Origin: Sequoia sempervirens
Lineage: Eukaryota > Streptophyta > Pinopsida > Cupressales > Cupressaceae
Assembly: GCA_007258455.2 (NCBI GenBank)
Contig: VDFB02047230.1
Span: 157,054,635-157,118,634 of the forward strand
Length of the DNA: 64,000 nt
Direction of reading: 5' to 3'
The translations under genes were made by a program, and so were the position numbers. The stretch's first letter is position 1. Each line of letters opens with the position of its first letter. This document shows positions 46,045 to 57,645 of this stretch, in pieces. Under the pieces are notes generated by a model, which was not told the DNA's origin, searched no databases, and saw only the letters and a list, made by a program, of their open reading frames with translations.

Positions 46045-47403
46045 CTATTTTTTCTTGAATAACATACCTTCCTGAATAAAATAATCCATCCATTTCCTTC
46101 TATCTGTATCTATAGGCTCCTTGCAAGCCTTCCATGCCTCTGCAAAATCAATTTCATCCTTATACATATGCTTCAGTTCTTCAAAACCTAATACTTCAAT
46201 TCTCATCTCTGTCAACAAACTTCTTCTCCTACTCAATGCATCTGCAACCTTGTTTGACTTTCCACTTCGATGCTTCAACACAAATGTGTAACTCTGCAAG
46301 AACTCTACCAATATCATATGTCTCTAGTTCAACTTCCCTTGACTATTCAAATATTGTAAAGCTTGATGATCCGTATACAACAAAAATTCCTTAGGTAACA
46401 AGTAATGTCTCCACTTCTTCAAGGCTTGTATGATTGCATAGAATTCCTAGTCATAAACCAAATATTTTCTCCTAGCATCATTCAATTTTTCACTAAAGAG
46501 GGTTACGGGTCTCCCTTCCTGACTTAACACAACTCCTATTGCACTTCCACTAGCATCACAAATCCACTTGGAATACCTTATCAAAGTCCGATAGTGCTAA
46601 CATAGGTTGTTCTATCACCTTTTGCTTCAACAACTCAAAACTCTTATGTGATCTTGATGTCCACTTGAATTCCTTTTAGTCACCCCTCATTGTCTCTATC
46701 ATAGGTGTGCAAATACTACTAAAATTTCTGATGAACTTCCAGTAAAAAATTTCTAGTCCATGAAATGATCTTACCTCTCCAATGTTCACAAGTGTAGGTC
46801 ATTCAACTATTTCTCTAACCTTCTAAGGTTTCATCTTCAATCCTTCTGTAGATATCACAAAACCCAAATATACTACTTCTTCCTTCATGAAGCTACACTT
46901 CTTGATGTTTATCAACAACTTCTCTTCCCTTGGCCTCTAAAATACATGTCTGATGTGCTCCAAATGTTCTTCCTTAGTCTTACTGAAAATTAGAATATCA
47001 TCCAAATAAACAATGGAAAACTTGCCTAAGAATTTCTTCAATACTTCATTCCTTAGCCTCATAAATGTACTAAGTGCATTAGTTAGTCCAAATGGCATGA
47101 CCAACCAATCATATAATCCCTCATTTATCTTGAAAGCAGCCTTCCATTCATCTCCCTCTCTAATCTTGATTTGATTGTATCCACTCTTTAGGTCTATCTT
47201 GGTGAATACTTTGCTCCACTCAAACTGTCCATGATGTCATCCATCCTAGGCAATGGGAATCTATACTTCACAGTGATCTTATTGGTAGCTCTTGAAACTT
47301 TGCACATCCTCCATTCTCCATCTTTCTTAGGTGCAAGTACATCCAATATGGAACATCAACTCATACTTTCTCTAATCAATCATTTCTTCAGTAGTTCCTA
47401 TAT
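46045..47403 (-). pseudogene. Reverse transcriptase and RNase H of element 4a
   Basis: Minus strand with several stops and local shifts. Motifs: [42 protein letters not shown] and the catalytic YLDD at 46997-47008, followed by LGFVISTEGLKM. RNase H ends with FVLKHRSGKSNKVADALSRR at 46317-46200. The first RT codons carry TAG twice within three codons, each one transition from CAG. Only one RNase H is present, unlike Element 3. Confidence 0.85.
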
Positions 47404-48117
47404 CTATCTGTTTAGCTCTGCATTCTCTGTTGGTATCATCTGGTGTGCAACTTTGTTTGGAAAACTAGCTCCTGGAATAAGATCTATATGATGACTAATA
47501 CTCTGGATTGGTGGTAATAAATTAGGCACATTCTCTAATACAATATCTTGGTACTCTATCAATAGTTCAATGACTCCCTTCTCCAGTGATTCTTCTTCTC
47601 TTGCGGTGATTCTCTCTGCATCTAGGGATCCACACTTCCCTTGAATCAAAGAAAAACACATCTTTTTATGTCTCAATCCATCCAAAAATTTCCTTCCATC
47701 TACCAAATCAATTCTAGTTGTACCACATACTTCACTTTCAGGTTCATCTTCCAACGGTTTCAAGGTGATTCTCTTTCCACTGGACATTATGGTATAGGTA
47801 TTCTTTCTCCCATCATGTATAGCTTTCTTATCATATTGCCAAGGTCTACCCAAAAACATATGTCATACATCCATCGGTATAATATCACATAGAACTTCAT
47901 CAAGATATGACCCTCTACAAAATTTTACTAAACATTTATCACTTACTAGTATCTTATACTCATCTTGAATTGAGGGTATCCTATAAGGCTTTAGATGTTT
48001 TCTTCTTTCCAAATTCAACTTTGTCACCATTTCCTCAGAAACAAGGTTATCTGTGCTACCACTATCAATGATAACTTTGCAACACTTACCTCTTGCTTTG
48101 CATCTAGTCCGGAACAA
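47404..48117 (-). pseudogene. Aspartic protease of element 4a
   Basis: FRTRCKARGKCCKVIIDSGS with DSG active site, NLVSEEMVTKLNL, VLCDIIPMDV, then a stop and FLGRPWQYDKKAIHDGRKN. It is clearly similar to the Element 2 protease, including the TRC...G-CCKV/VCKV lead and the WQYD...AIHDGR end. Here the protease is followed by the normal link to RT (ENVPNLLPPIQSISHHIDLI), not by a charged tail. Confidence 0.85.
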
Positions 48118-48126
48118 ACTTTTCCT

Positions 48127-49344
48127 CTACGTTGCTTCCTTAGGTACTTCTTTCTCTTGGAACAACGCTCTCCTCATGAATAATGATTCTCCCTTCTCAA
48201 GACTTCCTCTAGAACTCGGTGATTCCACTGGTTCTTCCTCTGCATATCCAGTTCTTACATGATTTTCAATCTTCTTATTTTCTTGGTGACACTCAGATTC
48301 TCTATGTCCTCCTTCGCACTTAAAATAGGTTCCTTTGAAAGTTATCTTATCATATCCTTTTTCATCTCTCTGGTAACCATCACTGCGGTAAGAATTGTAG
48401 CCTCCTCTATTATGGTGATAAGAATTTATGTCATCTCTCCCTTTATGGTATGAATTGGAGTCCCTCTCTTCCTTGCGGTATGAATCTTTGTCCTTGTTTT
48501 GCTCTGCATATGGTTTTTCTACTCCAGAATGTGACCTTCCTTTCTGAAATCTAACTCCTCTTCCTCTTTTCCTTTGTTCATGTCTTTTGTTTAGCTTGTC
48601 CTCCATCGTTAATGCAAACTGATATGCTTCCTCTACCAAATTCATCCTTACCAGACTCGACACTTCTTGAATGTTCATCCTCAGCCCATTGATATATCTT
48701 GCCACTTTCTCCTTGCTTGCTTCATTATGTCTAGTCTTGATGATGATCTTATGAAATTACTTAGTTTATTCCTTCACATTATTTTCCTTCTATCTCAAGT
48801 TTTGCAATCTCTTCACCAACTCCAACTCATAGTCCGCGGGTATAAATTGGTTCTTCAATTTTGTCACCATTCTATCTCATTTCACAATCTTCTCTTTACC
48901 TTTTTTGTTTCTCTCCAATTGAACTTCCTTCCACCATATTGTAGCATGCCCTTTCAATTTAGTCTTTACAAATCTCACTCTCTTTGGATCTTCAATTTCC
49001 TCATATTCAAAGTATTCTTCAATGTCATTTATCCAATCAATCAACTCCTCAGGGTTTAGGTTATCGGTATAGTTTGAAATATCTATTCTAGGTCACTTTC
49101 CTATTTTTAAAATAGCCTTCAACATCTTCATCTGATCTGATTCTTCCTCTTTTGTGGTTTCTTCAGTTAGGTCTACATCTTGAACTTCATCGTCATTACT
49201 TTCATCATTAGGTCCAGGTTTTAAGCATTTTATTCTATCTTCTTCAACAACATCCAATCTCACTTTCATTGTTTGCATCATTTCCATCATCTCATCCATC
49301 TTTCCAACAACATTAACAGTAGTATGAATTCTCCTTGGTGGCAT
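48127..49344 (-). pseudogene. gag of element 4a
   Basis: Start MPPRRIHTTVNVVGKMDEM at 49344, with a Met-rich amphipathic helix and an acidic stretch. After a stop at 49093 comes the capsid region (NPEELIDWINDIEEYFEYEE, KLKGHATIWWKEVQ), then ARYINGLRMNIQEV, a Arg/Tyr/Ser-rich nucleocapsid (NSYHKGRDDINSYHHNRGG), and a knuckle FKCEGGHRESECH in which the first Cys is lost. Stops lie near 49093, 48890 and 48750. Confidence 0.82.
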
Positions 49345-49529
49345 CTCTTCCTAGGATCTGGTGCAACTGTCTCAAGTTGGAAATCTGCCTACAGGGTTGC
49401 AACTACCTCACAATCAATAATTTTTTAACAAACACAAGTAGGATGCCTCAATTTTGTGATATTTCCACACAAAGATTTTATGGAATTCCTTGCTCAACTT
49501 TGCTCTCATCTCACAAGGTCTAAAAACTT

Positions 49530-49541
49530 GCTCTGATACCA
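49530..49541 (-). promoter_or_regulatory. Primer-binding site of element 4a (tRNA-iMet type)
   Basis: TGGTATCAGAGC on the minus strand, two bases from the LTR. Confidence 0.92.
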
Positions 49542-49543
49542 CT

Positions 49544-50334
49544 TGGTGTGGTCAAGGATGGAGGGTCTAAGAATAGGACTGTCCAACCTTGCAACAAGAG
49601 TAAACACAATGGAAACTCAAAGAATTGGAATAATACTCCCATATGGATATATAGATAATGATCAATTATTCACAGGAAGCATGCCTTGCCTTTGAGCTTA
49701 CAAATTACAAAATGATATGGCACTAAGCCCATAAATACAATGCGGTTCAAAGCCCTTATCTCCAATATCTTCCTAATTCTCTATCAATACCATCACTACT
49801 GCCTAATGCAACTACACAATGGTTATATATATCAATTCCCAACTTCACAAAAGGTTTGTGTCGGCCTCAAGAGGTCCCAAAACCTCAAAGTTGATGAAAC
49901 GTGTGAAGGTCGACAAAAACATATGATTCTCCTTTAATCCATGGATAAACATGATGCAGATTAGAACGAAGGTTCCTCAATGGATGTGCATCCTTATGAA
50001 ATGGTTTCCTAAACTCCGCAAGTCACATAATAGGTTTGCACACTTGAAAGCCAAGACTGGTCTGTGAATGCTCTGTCTAATTACAGTTGATATTCTATTG
50101 GCGATATTTTCATATTGGGATCTCCAAAACACTTGAATTTTAGATATGATGTAGATGTTGCAATGAAGATCATATATCCTGCTCTGTGAGCTCTGATGTT
50201 ACAATGCGGTATAATGTGGTATGAAATACTAAGATTGGGTCCTGACAGTTAACTACTAAAATGCAAGAAAACATGAATGCAAATATTTTTTGGTTGATGC
50301 AAGATTGCTTGCAACCTGGGATGTTCCTACATCA
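49544..50334 (-). repeat. 5' LTR of element 4a
   Basis: 791 bp, partner of 43932-44715. It contains the transcription start for the minus-strand genes; an AT-rich TATA-like run lies near 49822-49830. Confidence 0.93.
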
Positions 50335-50339
50335 CAATA
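50335..50339. repeat. Target-site duplication CAATA, right copy (element 4a)
   Basis: Identical to 43927-43931. Confidence 0.92.
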
Positions 50340-50961
50340 AGATGATTCCTTTTATTCCTCCAAAGAAAAAACATGTGTATAGACCTAAAGAGATATTGGT
50401 TTCCCAACCCTTAGTGGTTCCTTCAATTCATCCCTTAAGGAAAGAAAATGAACCAATGATTGAGAAACCGACTCCTACCCCATCACAAATTGAAAATTAT
50501 GTAAGAAGAAACCGAAATGATAAAGAGAATAGGCATAGGTGTCATTTCATCACTCATCAATTGCAAGAAAAGAATAAAATAGTGCATGATAATGTAACAC
50601 CTATGAAAAAATTCAAGAATAATTACAACTTTCATCAAAACAAGACATAAAACCAAAAAAAGAAGTGAAACAAGAAAAATCAGCTGCAATTGTCATAAAA
50701 CCTCCCATTTTGATTAATTTAGATGATGAAGAGGAAATTTCTAAAATTGATGAAGAGGTGCATAATGAGCTTAATGTCTTATTTTCAAAGCAAATGAATT
50801 AAATACATGGGGGCTATCGTAATGATCCTCCTAATGAGAGTGACCCATCACATGTTGAATTTGGAGATTCTCCTAGTACAACTCTTGTTATAGTCCCTTT
50901 AGCTAGTTTTCCACCTTGCATATATGATGAACAAGATTGGGATGTAGACGACTTGCTTTAG
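50340..50961 (+). pseudogene. Tail of the Element 4 gag-PR protein, 3' part
   Basis: Continues the reading interrupted at 43931: PFIPPKKKHVYRPKEILVSQ, a basic Asn/Arg-rich stretch, then after shifts an acidic segment (ILINLDDEEEISKIDEEVHN) and the end IYDEQDWDVDDLL with stop at 50959-50961. The end matches the Element 1 tail in its DWD...D pattern. No RT follows. Confidence 0.65.
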
Positions 50962-52251
50962 GTCAGCTCACATGTGCAATACTCTTTTATGTTTGTCTTA
51001 TGTGTTCTTTTTGTTTTCTTCCATGTGATGTGATCTCCCATGTTGTGTTGCTTGGTGTGTCTTAGTGTTTATAAGTTTTCTTTGGAAGACCCTTATTGCT
51101 TCATCGGTGCAAGGATACAAAGGAAACAAGTGTGTTATGACATTATTATATTTGTATCTTCATTCTTCTATATGTCATAAAATTTGTATTTTACTTTTGT
51201 CTTGTGTTTTCTTTTGGGGGATGATGCAAAGTGTTGAGGCATTTAGGTCTCTTCTATTTTGACCCAAAATCTTTTTTATCTTCTCTCTATGTGTCATTTC
51301 TTCATTGTGTTCATTGTTCCACAAGTATTTGGGGAATGATGTCAGTTTTGAGCTCTATTAAACTACTATAGAAAATATGTATACTAACCCCAGATCATGG
51401 ATCCCTCTAGTGTTCATTTCTATTTTGATTGTCATATTGTATTTGGGGGAAACCCCTTCTCATGATGTAGCTTTATTTGGAAACATATAACTAGAATATG
51501 GCTTTCCAAATAAGATCTTGTGACCTTTTATCACTTGACATTTATCCATCTTTCTAACTTAAAGTAATTGCTCATAGTATGGTGTTTAGAAATTTCCTTA
51601 AGGTGGGGGCATACATTGGCATTATTTTTCTTCACTTTATTCACAGGTGTTGGACTCAGTGGTGTGTTGACATTGACATTTCTTTGCTTCACTTCGTTGA
51701 TAGGCGTTGAACTTAATGTTGTGTTGGCATAGTCTTTTAACTATTTTTTAGCACATTATTAGGTTTATTGGGGAGTATAAATCTTGGTATGGTTTTCATG
51801 GGTAGACACCTACTGAAAAGTGGTCCTCACTATACCTAGTGTGTTTCTCATTTTTCTACCTTGTGTTAGGTCTCATCTAGTTAATATCAGACTTCACTAG
51901 CTCATGTACCTTCCTATTTGTGGTTCACCTAGAAAATATCAGAATTTTTTATGGTGTGAGTCATGGATGCCTCTAGCGTAGGTCCTAGAATAACACAATT
52001 TTCTGGTCCATACCCCTCTTTTACATTTCATGTTGACATTGTATGTTAGTGTATGTTGACTTGTTTCATTTCACACAAATGTGCATTCTTTTATGCTTAT
52101 GATGGTTTTCTATAGAATCTTGGATCATGGGGCTTGATCACCTCCCTTGATCCTTAGTCATCCTATCTCTTCAACATTTGAACAATCGAACCCCTCTTGA
52201 CATAAATTTTCTAATTTAGTGTGAGTTCGAGTGTAAGTTCATGCTCTCACT
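50962..52251 (+). other. 3' untranslated region of Element 4
   Basis: About 1.3 kb, T-rich, no frame of note. A segment of about 75 bp around 51610-51730 is imperfectly duplicated (TTGGCATT...TTCACTTTATTCAC and TTGACATT...TTCACTTCGTTGAT). Confidence 0.55.
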
Positions 52252-52266
52252 AAAGTAGGGGCTAAA
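52252..52266 (+). promoter_or_regulatory. Polypurine tract of Element 4
   Basis: AAAGTAGGGGCTAAA directly before the 3' LTR start TGTAGCATCATA. Confidence 0.8.
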
Positions 52267-52273
52267 TGTAGCA

Positions 52274-52278
52274 TCATA
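52274..52278. repeat. Target-site duplication TCATA, left copy (element 4b)
   Basis: Identical to 56663-56667. Together they rebuild the LTR start seen intact at 38869. Confidence 0.88.
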
Positions 52279-53830
52279 TGTAATACCCCTCTGTTTTTCT
52301 TTCTGACTGGATAGTGTATCCTTGTTTGCTTGGATGTGCTTTTTGGTTATTGAGATAATTCATCATGTGTGTGTTATTTGATCACTATTTATAGAGCGAT
52401 AGTCTATTTGTGTGATGTGATATATCTTATCTGATGCTTTATTTGACATGTTTTAATTGGTGTAATGATGATTAGTTATTGTAACATGTTATTGAATGAG
52501 ATATTTGTTTATGATGGAACTGCCAGTCTATGATGAGTGTATTGGTGAAGGGGACGAGATCACATCACTTGCTTGTGAGTTCCCTATGATTCCACGATTT
52601 CCTCTTCATGGTGTGTTTATTATGTTATATATATGCATGTTCGATATGCTCTTTGTTCGCAGGTTGATAGGTATAGGACATCAAATCCACCTGATTTCAT
52701 AGGGTTGAGCGTGTCCGTTGGCCAACGGTATTCGATTGGTAGATAGTAGCTAGGTTTTTCGTGCCAAGTCATCACCCTAGTCATAGTGTGTCATCGGGTT
52801 TTAGTCGGGTTAAGTTGCTTCTTTGTTGTTCTTTTCTCCGTGATTTATTTAATTGCAAGTGGAAAAGGTAAATAAATGGCTTTATGTATTTAAGTTGCTT
52901 ATTAAATTTATCTGGTTATGATGTTAGAAATATTATTGAACTTATTAATTAATTTAATTTAATTAATAAAATAATCTAATCTTGGATTAGATTTATTTTA
53001 TTGATTAATTAAATTAAATGTGTGGAATTGAATTAAGTTATTCATTTTGGAATTTTAAAAGTGTTAAATTCTTTGAAAAGAAAATTTTAAAAGTTTAAAT
53101 GCTTTTTAAAAAATAAATTATTAAAAGCTTTAAATTCATTTTGAAATAGAAAATTTATAATAAAGTAGATGATTTAAATCTATTTGAAATATAAATTGTG
53201 CTTTAAAGTATTAAAATGCAAATATTTGGTAAATGCATGAAAATATCTCTATTATTGAAAGATATTTATAATTGAAAAAAAAGAAGGAAATATCTGGGAT
53301 ATTTTAGAGGGCATTGACTGAATTTGGAAAAAAAAAGAATGGAAGGATTGGGGGAGGATTATTCATGCTTGGAGAAAATTTGTTGTGAAGAGGAAAGAGG
53401 GTTTTCTTATTTTTGGAGGATGCATCTTGGGATTGGAGTGAAGATTTGAAAAGGGTTTTTAAAGAATTGGATTTACTCAACACCAGATTCTCCTTCAAGC
53501 TTCAAACAAGTTTTCTTTGTTTCTTTTATTTTTTTGAAAATCTAGTTTTTTGTTTTGAAAACTTGTTGCAATCATTCTTGAAAACCTAGTTGAAATCTTG
53601 AAGAAATTTAGATCTTTGTTGTTGAAAACAAAACTTGCAACTGAAATCTTCAATTTCAACAATAGAAAATGGAAAGAAACAAAATGATATTTGAAAACCT
53701 CCATTTTGGATTTGGAATAGTTCATGTAAAATTGGAAATTCAAACCCAGAAATTGCGTTGAGAAATTGATTTCATTACAAAAATTTTGTAGAAAAGTTGC
53801 ACAATTTGTCTGTAAAATGGGAATTTGGGT

Positions 53831-54395
53831 ATATATATTTATAAATATGCATGTATATATATATATATATTCTTTATATAGATATATATACAAACATATT
53901 TTATATATATGTTTTGTATTTTGTTATTCTGGAAAAGTTTTTTTTTTTTTTAAATTGTTACACAGAAATTTTTTGTGAAAAAGCAGGGGAGGTAATTGTT
54001 TTTATTTTGAAAATGAATATAAAAATGAGATTTCATTTTGGGTATGTGGGGATGGGTGCAGCCCTGGCTGCCACAGCGACACCCCATGGAGGGGCACTGT
54101 CGTGGCAGCGCCTCCCCACAGCCATGGGGAGGGCATTGCCACAGGCAGCGCCGACCTCCACAAGGGAGGCTGGGCGTAGCCTTGGTGCGTCCATACTCCC
54201 TATGGGGGCCCGTGGGGCCATCGATTTAATTCGCCTTTGTTTTAATTTTTATTTCTTTATAAATTTTTTTTATATTATATATTATAATATTTATAATATA
54301 TATATTATATATATTATATATTATTATTTAAATGTATATTTTTATTATCATTTAAAATATATATATTATATATATTTTTTAAATAATTGGAAATT
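53831..54395. repeat. TA-rich microsatellite blocks in 4b
   Basis: ATATAT-type runs at about 53831-53905 and 54258-54390, on both sides of the GC-rich island. Confidence 0.85.
54045..54232. other. GC-rich island inside element 4b
   Basis: About 190 bp strongly GC-rich with AT-only DNA on both sides. It has repeated GGCAGCGCC and CCATGGGGAGGGC-type words, inverted to one another in places. Both strands are open through it (for example 53851-54408 plus, 54033-54221 minus), but the Ala/Gly/Pro-rich products match nothing and are likely composition effects. Confidence 0.7.
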
Positions 54396-55264
54396 ATTCT
54401 TATATTAGTTGGAATATAAGATGATGCATTTTTTTTATAAAAAAACATATATTTAAATGATAGTTAAATATTTAAATATATGGAGTTTAAAATGATTATT
54501 CCATTATTTTAGATTGGAATAAAATTGATTTTATAATAAATGATTTATTTTTAAAAAGTTGATTTTTATTATTATGTGTAATTGGAGAAAATGGAATTAA
54601 ATTGTTAGTTAAATTCTTCAATGTCGCAAATGTAATTTTAATTACTTTTGGGTAGTTGCAAATAATGTTGATTACTTTTATTTTGATTCCATGCAATATG
54701 TTATTGCCTTGCTTGGATTCAGGAAAATCCTAAGGTAGGATAATAATTTGCCTAATTTGTCCTTTCGTCATAATCTCCCTCATTCTTGATGTTGGACAAA
54801 AGGAATTAATGGTGTTTTTGGAATGATTTATTGTGAAAAGAAGAAATGGTTATTATTATGATTATTATTATTTTCATTTGAAAAGAATAAATGATTTATT
54901 GATTTGTTCTGAATAGAAGAAGTAACTGTTTTATTTTATTATTATTTAAAAGCAATTAAGCAATTGAACAAATGGTTTAAATCTCATCTTTGTCTGAAAG
55001 AGACATTATTTTGTCAGCTTTATTAAGGCAATAAATTACTGAATGTTAATGAAGGAAGTGGATTTAGGAAATCCAAATATAGTTTTAATTCATGTTTGAT
55101 TTCCCTTCTTGAATGTACACTTCTTCAGGTTTCCCTTTGGGGAATTCAATTTGAAGGGTTGTTAAGTCTTCCAGAAGGGGTTTAACTTTTGGGGTTGTTG
55201 TATTATGTAGTCAACCATTGTATTGCCTTGGGTAGTTCGTATAGTTGTATCCTGTTGTCTTACC

Positions 55265-55495
55265 CGGTTATCATGATCGGGGATGGTTTGTGCCTCCTAT
55301 GGATTAGGAGCGGGTTATGTGGTTTGTACCTCCTTTGGAAGGAGTGGATTTTGACTTTTGTTGCCTCCAATGGTTGGAGAGGGTTTTGACCTTTGTTGCC
55401 TCCAGTGTTTGGAGAGAGTTTTGACTTTTGTTATCTCTAGAGTTTGGAGTGAGTTTTCATTATGTGTTCCTCCTAGAGTTGGAGTGGTTTTATCT
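55265..55495. repeat. Tandem hairpin-forming block in 4b
   Basis: Five imperfect units of about 40-50 bp, each with CCTCC...GGAG arms (for example GCCTCCAATGGTTGGAG) followed by a GTTTTGACTTTTGTT-type spacer. Confidence 0.75.
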
Positions 55496-56662
55496 TGTTG
55501 GTATGCACTTGGGATTCCCTTCGTGTTTAGTTTTGTTTGGTATGTTGTCAAGTAGAAGAGTGGATTTTGTTAAGGGCCAGATCCCAAAGAGGTAAACTGG
55601 GAAACCTTCAAAGGTGGTTTAATCAAGTGATAACTAAACAATATACTTAGAAGTTAGGTAGTTTTTCACATTAATTAAGATAATTGAGCCTCACTCATGG
55701 ATGCAAGGGCTTGTATAGACTTGGGATGAGACAGGAAGGCCTAGAATGGAAAATTCATCTATCTTGTCCTTACAAGAGGTATTTGATTCCACATGAGTGA
55801 GTATGGGTGTCAAGATTTGGAGAGGCCACCAGGACAACCCATAGTGGGGGTCAGAGCCTATGAAGATTCCCAGAGGATATCCCATGTCAAGCTATGTGAT
55901 GACACTCTTTCTATGACAACAGTTGGTTTTTGGTTTTATGTGTATGGTCTTCTTATCATACTCGATCTGTTTTATTTCTGGAAGCAATGTGACTTATGTC
56001 AGTGATGTTAGAGTTGTACTAGTGTTATCCTTATGGTTGTTTGGTTCATGTGATTGGTTGTGTCAGTGTGATTTAGCCTATGTCTAGAGGTTGCTAGTCT
56101 TGTATAGGATTCCTTGTTACTATCTCCTAGCACAGGGGGTGAGCCTTCAGGCATCACATGGTTGGGTGGAATGTGCACCTTAATTCGTTGGGTTTCCTTC
56201 TTGTTTGTGTGGATGAGATTTCCAGTTGGAGAGCTCGCGGGATCCAGTTTCATTGCTTGCTTTATTCATTTCAGTTGGAAGCTTGTAATTTATTACCCCT
56301 CATTTGTTATTGAGGTGGAATTGTGTAATATGTAATCATGCTTATTGGATTTACCTCATTTGGGGAATGAGAGTGTAATCGTATTGTAAATTATCATTAA
56401 TTGAAATCATGTGGTATTTCTTATGCTTTGTTGTAATATATCATGTATGGAATGTATGTGTTCTTAATTCGTGAAGTAATTAAATGCTATGTTTTCATTC
56501 ATGTTTTTTGTTTGGGTTTTAAGTAATCTCAGTTTCGTAACCTTAGAGGTTGTTGGCAATGGATAGTGATCTTGCATGTTATTTATACTTAAAAAAAAAA
56601 AAATTAGTACGTTTGAGTAGTTAATTGCAACTTCCTATAGGGTTGCGTGGTAGGGAATTACA

Positions 56663-56667
56663 TCATA
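56663..56667. repeat. Target-site duplication TCATA, right copy (element 4b)
   Basis: Perfect match to 52274-52278. Confidence 0.88.
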
Positions 56668-57645
56668 AATTGTCACCCTTGAAAATTTCACAGTATATTT
56701 CTCTCTCCCTAAATTATTGAGCCTAATTGGGTCCCTAATTTCCTAAAGTATGCATTCTATATCCCATTTTTATCACTTTCTGAGAAATTGTAAGCATTGA
56801 ACAAATACAAGTAATTAATTTTTTTCCCCTAATACATTGTGTCTTGTAAAATAGGGCCAGGATCCATATGGCCATGGGCATATGGGTCCCCCTATTCTGT
56901 CAGGGGCTAATTTTTAATATGTCGAAGTGGCCATTTTAACATTCAAATTTTAAATTTCAAATGCCAACTATTGGGACTTAATTCTTAGGAAATTAGCATA
57001 ATTGCATATAAATACCTAGTTATTGCATCATTTGAACATTAACAAGAGCTATCTACAAAACTATTGGAAAAATTATGATCAAGAGCAAGTCAAGAGAAAA
57101 AATTTTGAGCATCATTGTAGCAATTCAAAATCCTAACATCATGTCAAATCTTATGTGAGTTCATTCCATCATTGTTTTATAGTGAATGCTAACACTTTTT
57201 TAGGTCTCCAAAGCATTCAAGAAAATAAAGACCTTGAGGTGATGTGCACAACTTCAATTCTTGAAGGAATCCATTGAAGGGTGGTGAGTTTTAACACTTT
57301 GTGATTTCATCATTCCTTCCTTTCCATTATCATTTTATCATTGACATTTCCATTATGGAAGAGGAAACACTTACACGAGGTTTGATTGAGGCAAGCCCTT
57401 AAAATGGCCAAATATTTCCTCTCTTTTTAAATGTGTATAATTTAGGTCTAAATAGGATTGAAGAGAGCTTGACAACAAATTGTTTATTCTTGCATTCAAA
57501 TCCCTACATCTTTTCAAGACACAAAAACTCACCTATAGAATTATCCAACAACATTTCGACAACTCTACAACTAGAAATCAAAAGCCTAGATCTACCATCA
57601 GAGGACCCCAAAAGTAGAGAAGGACACCCTATTAGAGACCTATAC

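Larger units (their letters stand above)
43932..50334 (-). mobile_element. Element 4a: chromovirus (Ty3) nested in Element 4
   Basis: A 6,403-bp complete element in minus orientation inside the Element 4 tail: LTRs of 784 and 791 bp, perfect CAATA duplication, initiator-Met-type primer-binding site, and gag, PR, RT, RNase H, integrase and chromodomain in the standard order. The readable parts of all domains fall in one net reading frame from 49344 to 44791. LTRs differ at roughly one site in nine in the first 185 bp. Many stops make it inactive. Confidence 0.95.
52279..56662 (+). mobile_element. Element 4b: 4.4 kb solo LTR nested in the Element 4 3' LTR
   Basis: Starts TGTAATACCCC and ends GGGAATTACA (inverted termini TGTAAT/ATTACA), flanked by TCATA at 52274-52278 and 56663-56667. 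No second copy, primer-binding site or coding region is inside, so it is best read as a solo LTR left after recombination. 4,384 bp is very long for a plant LTR, though Ogre LTRs reach this range. Orientation is uncertain; plus is given by the A-rich run near the right end. It contains TA microsatellites, a GC-rich island and a tandem hairpin block. Confidence 0.78.

Noticed and set aside
52267..52290. An independent LTR beginning TGTAGCATCATATG
   Set aside because: The first 12 bases are the start of the Element 4 3' LTR; the rest is the inserted 4b, shown by the TCATA duplication.
54033..54229. Opposing Ala/Gly/Pro-rich frames as a small gene
   Set aside because: Both strands are open only because the island is GC-rich; no start context or family match.
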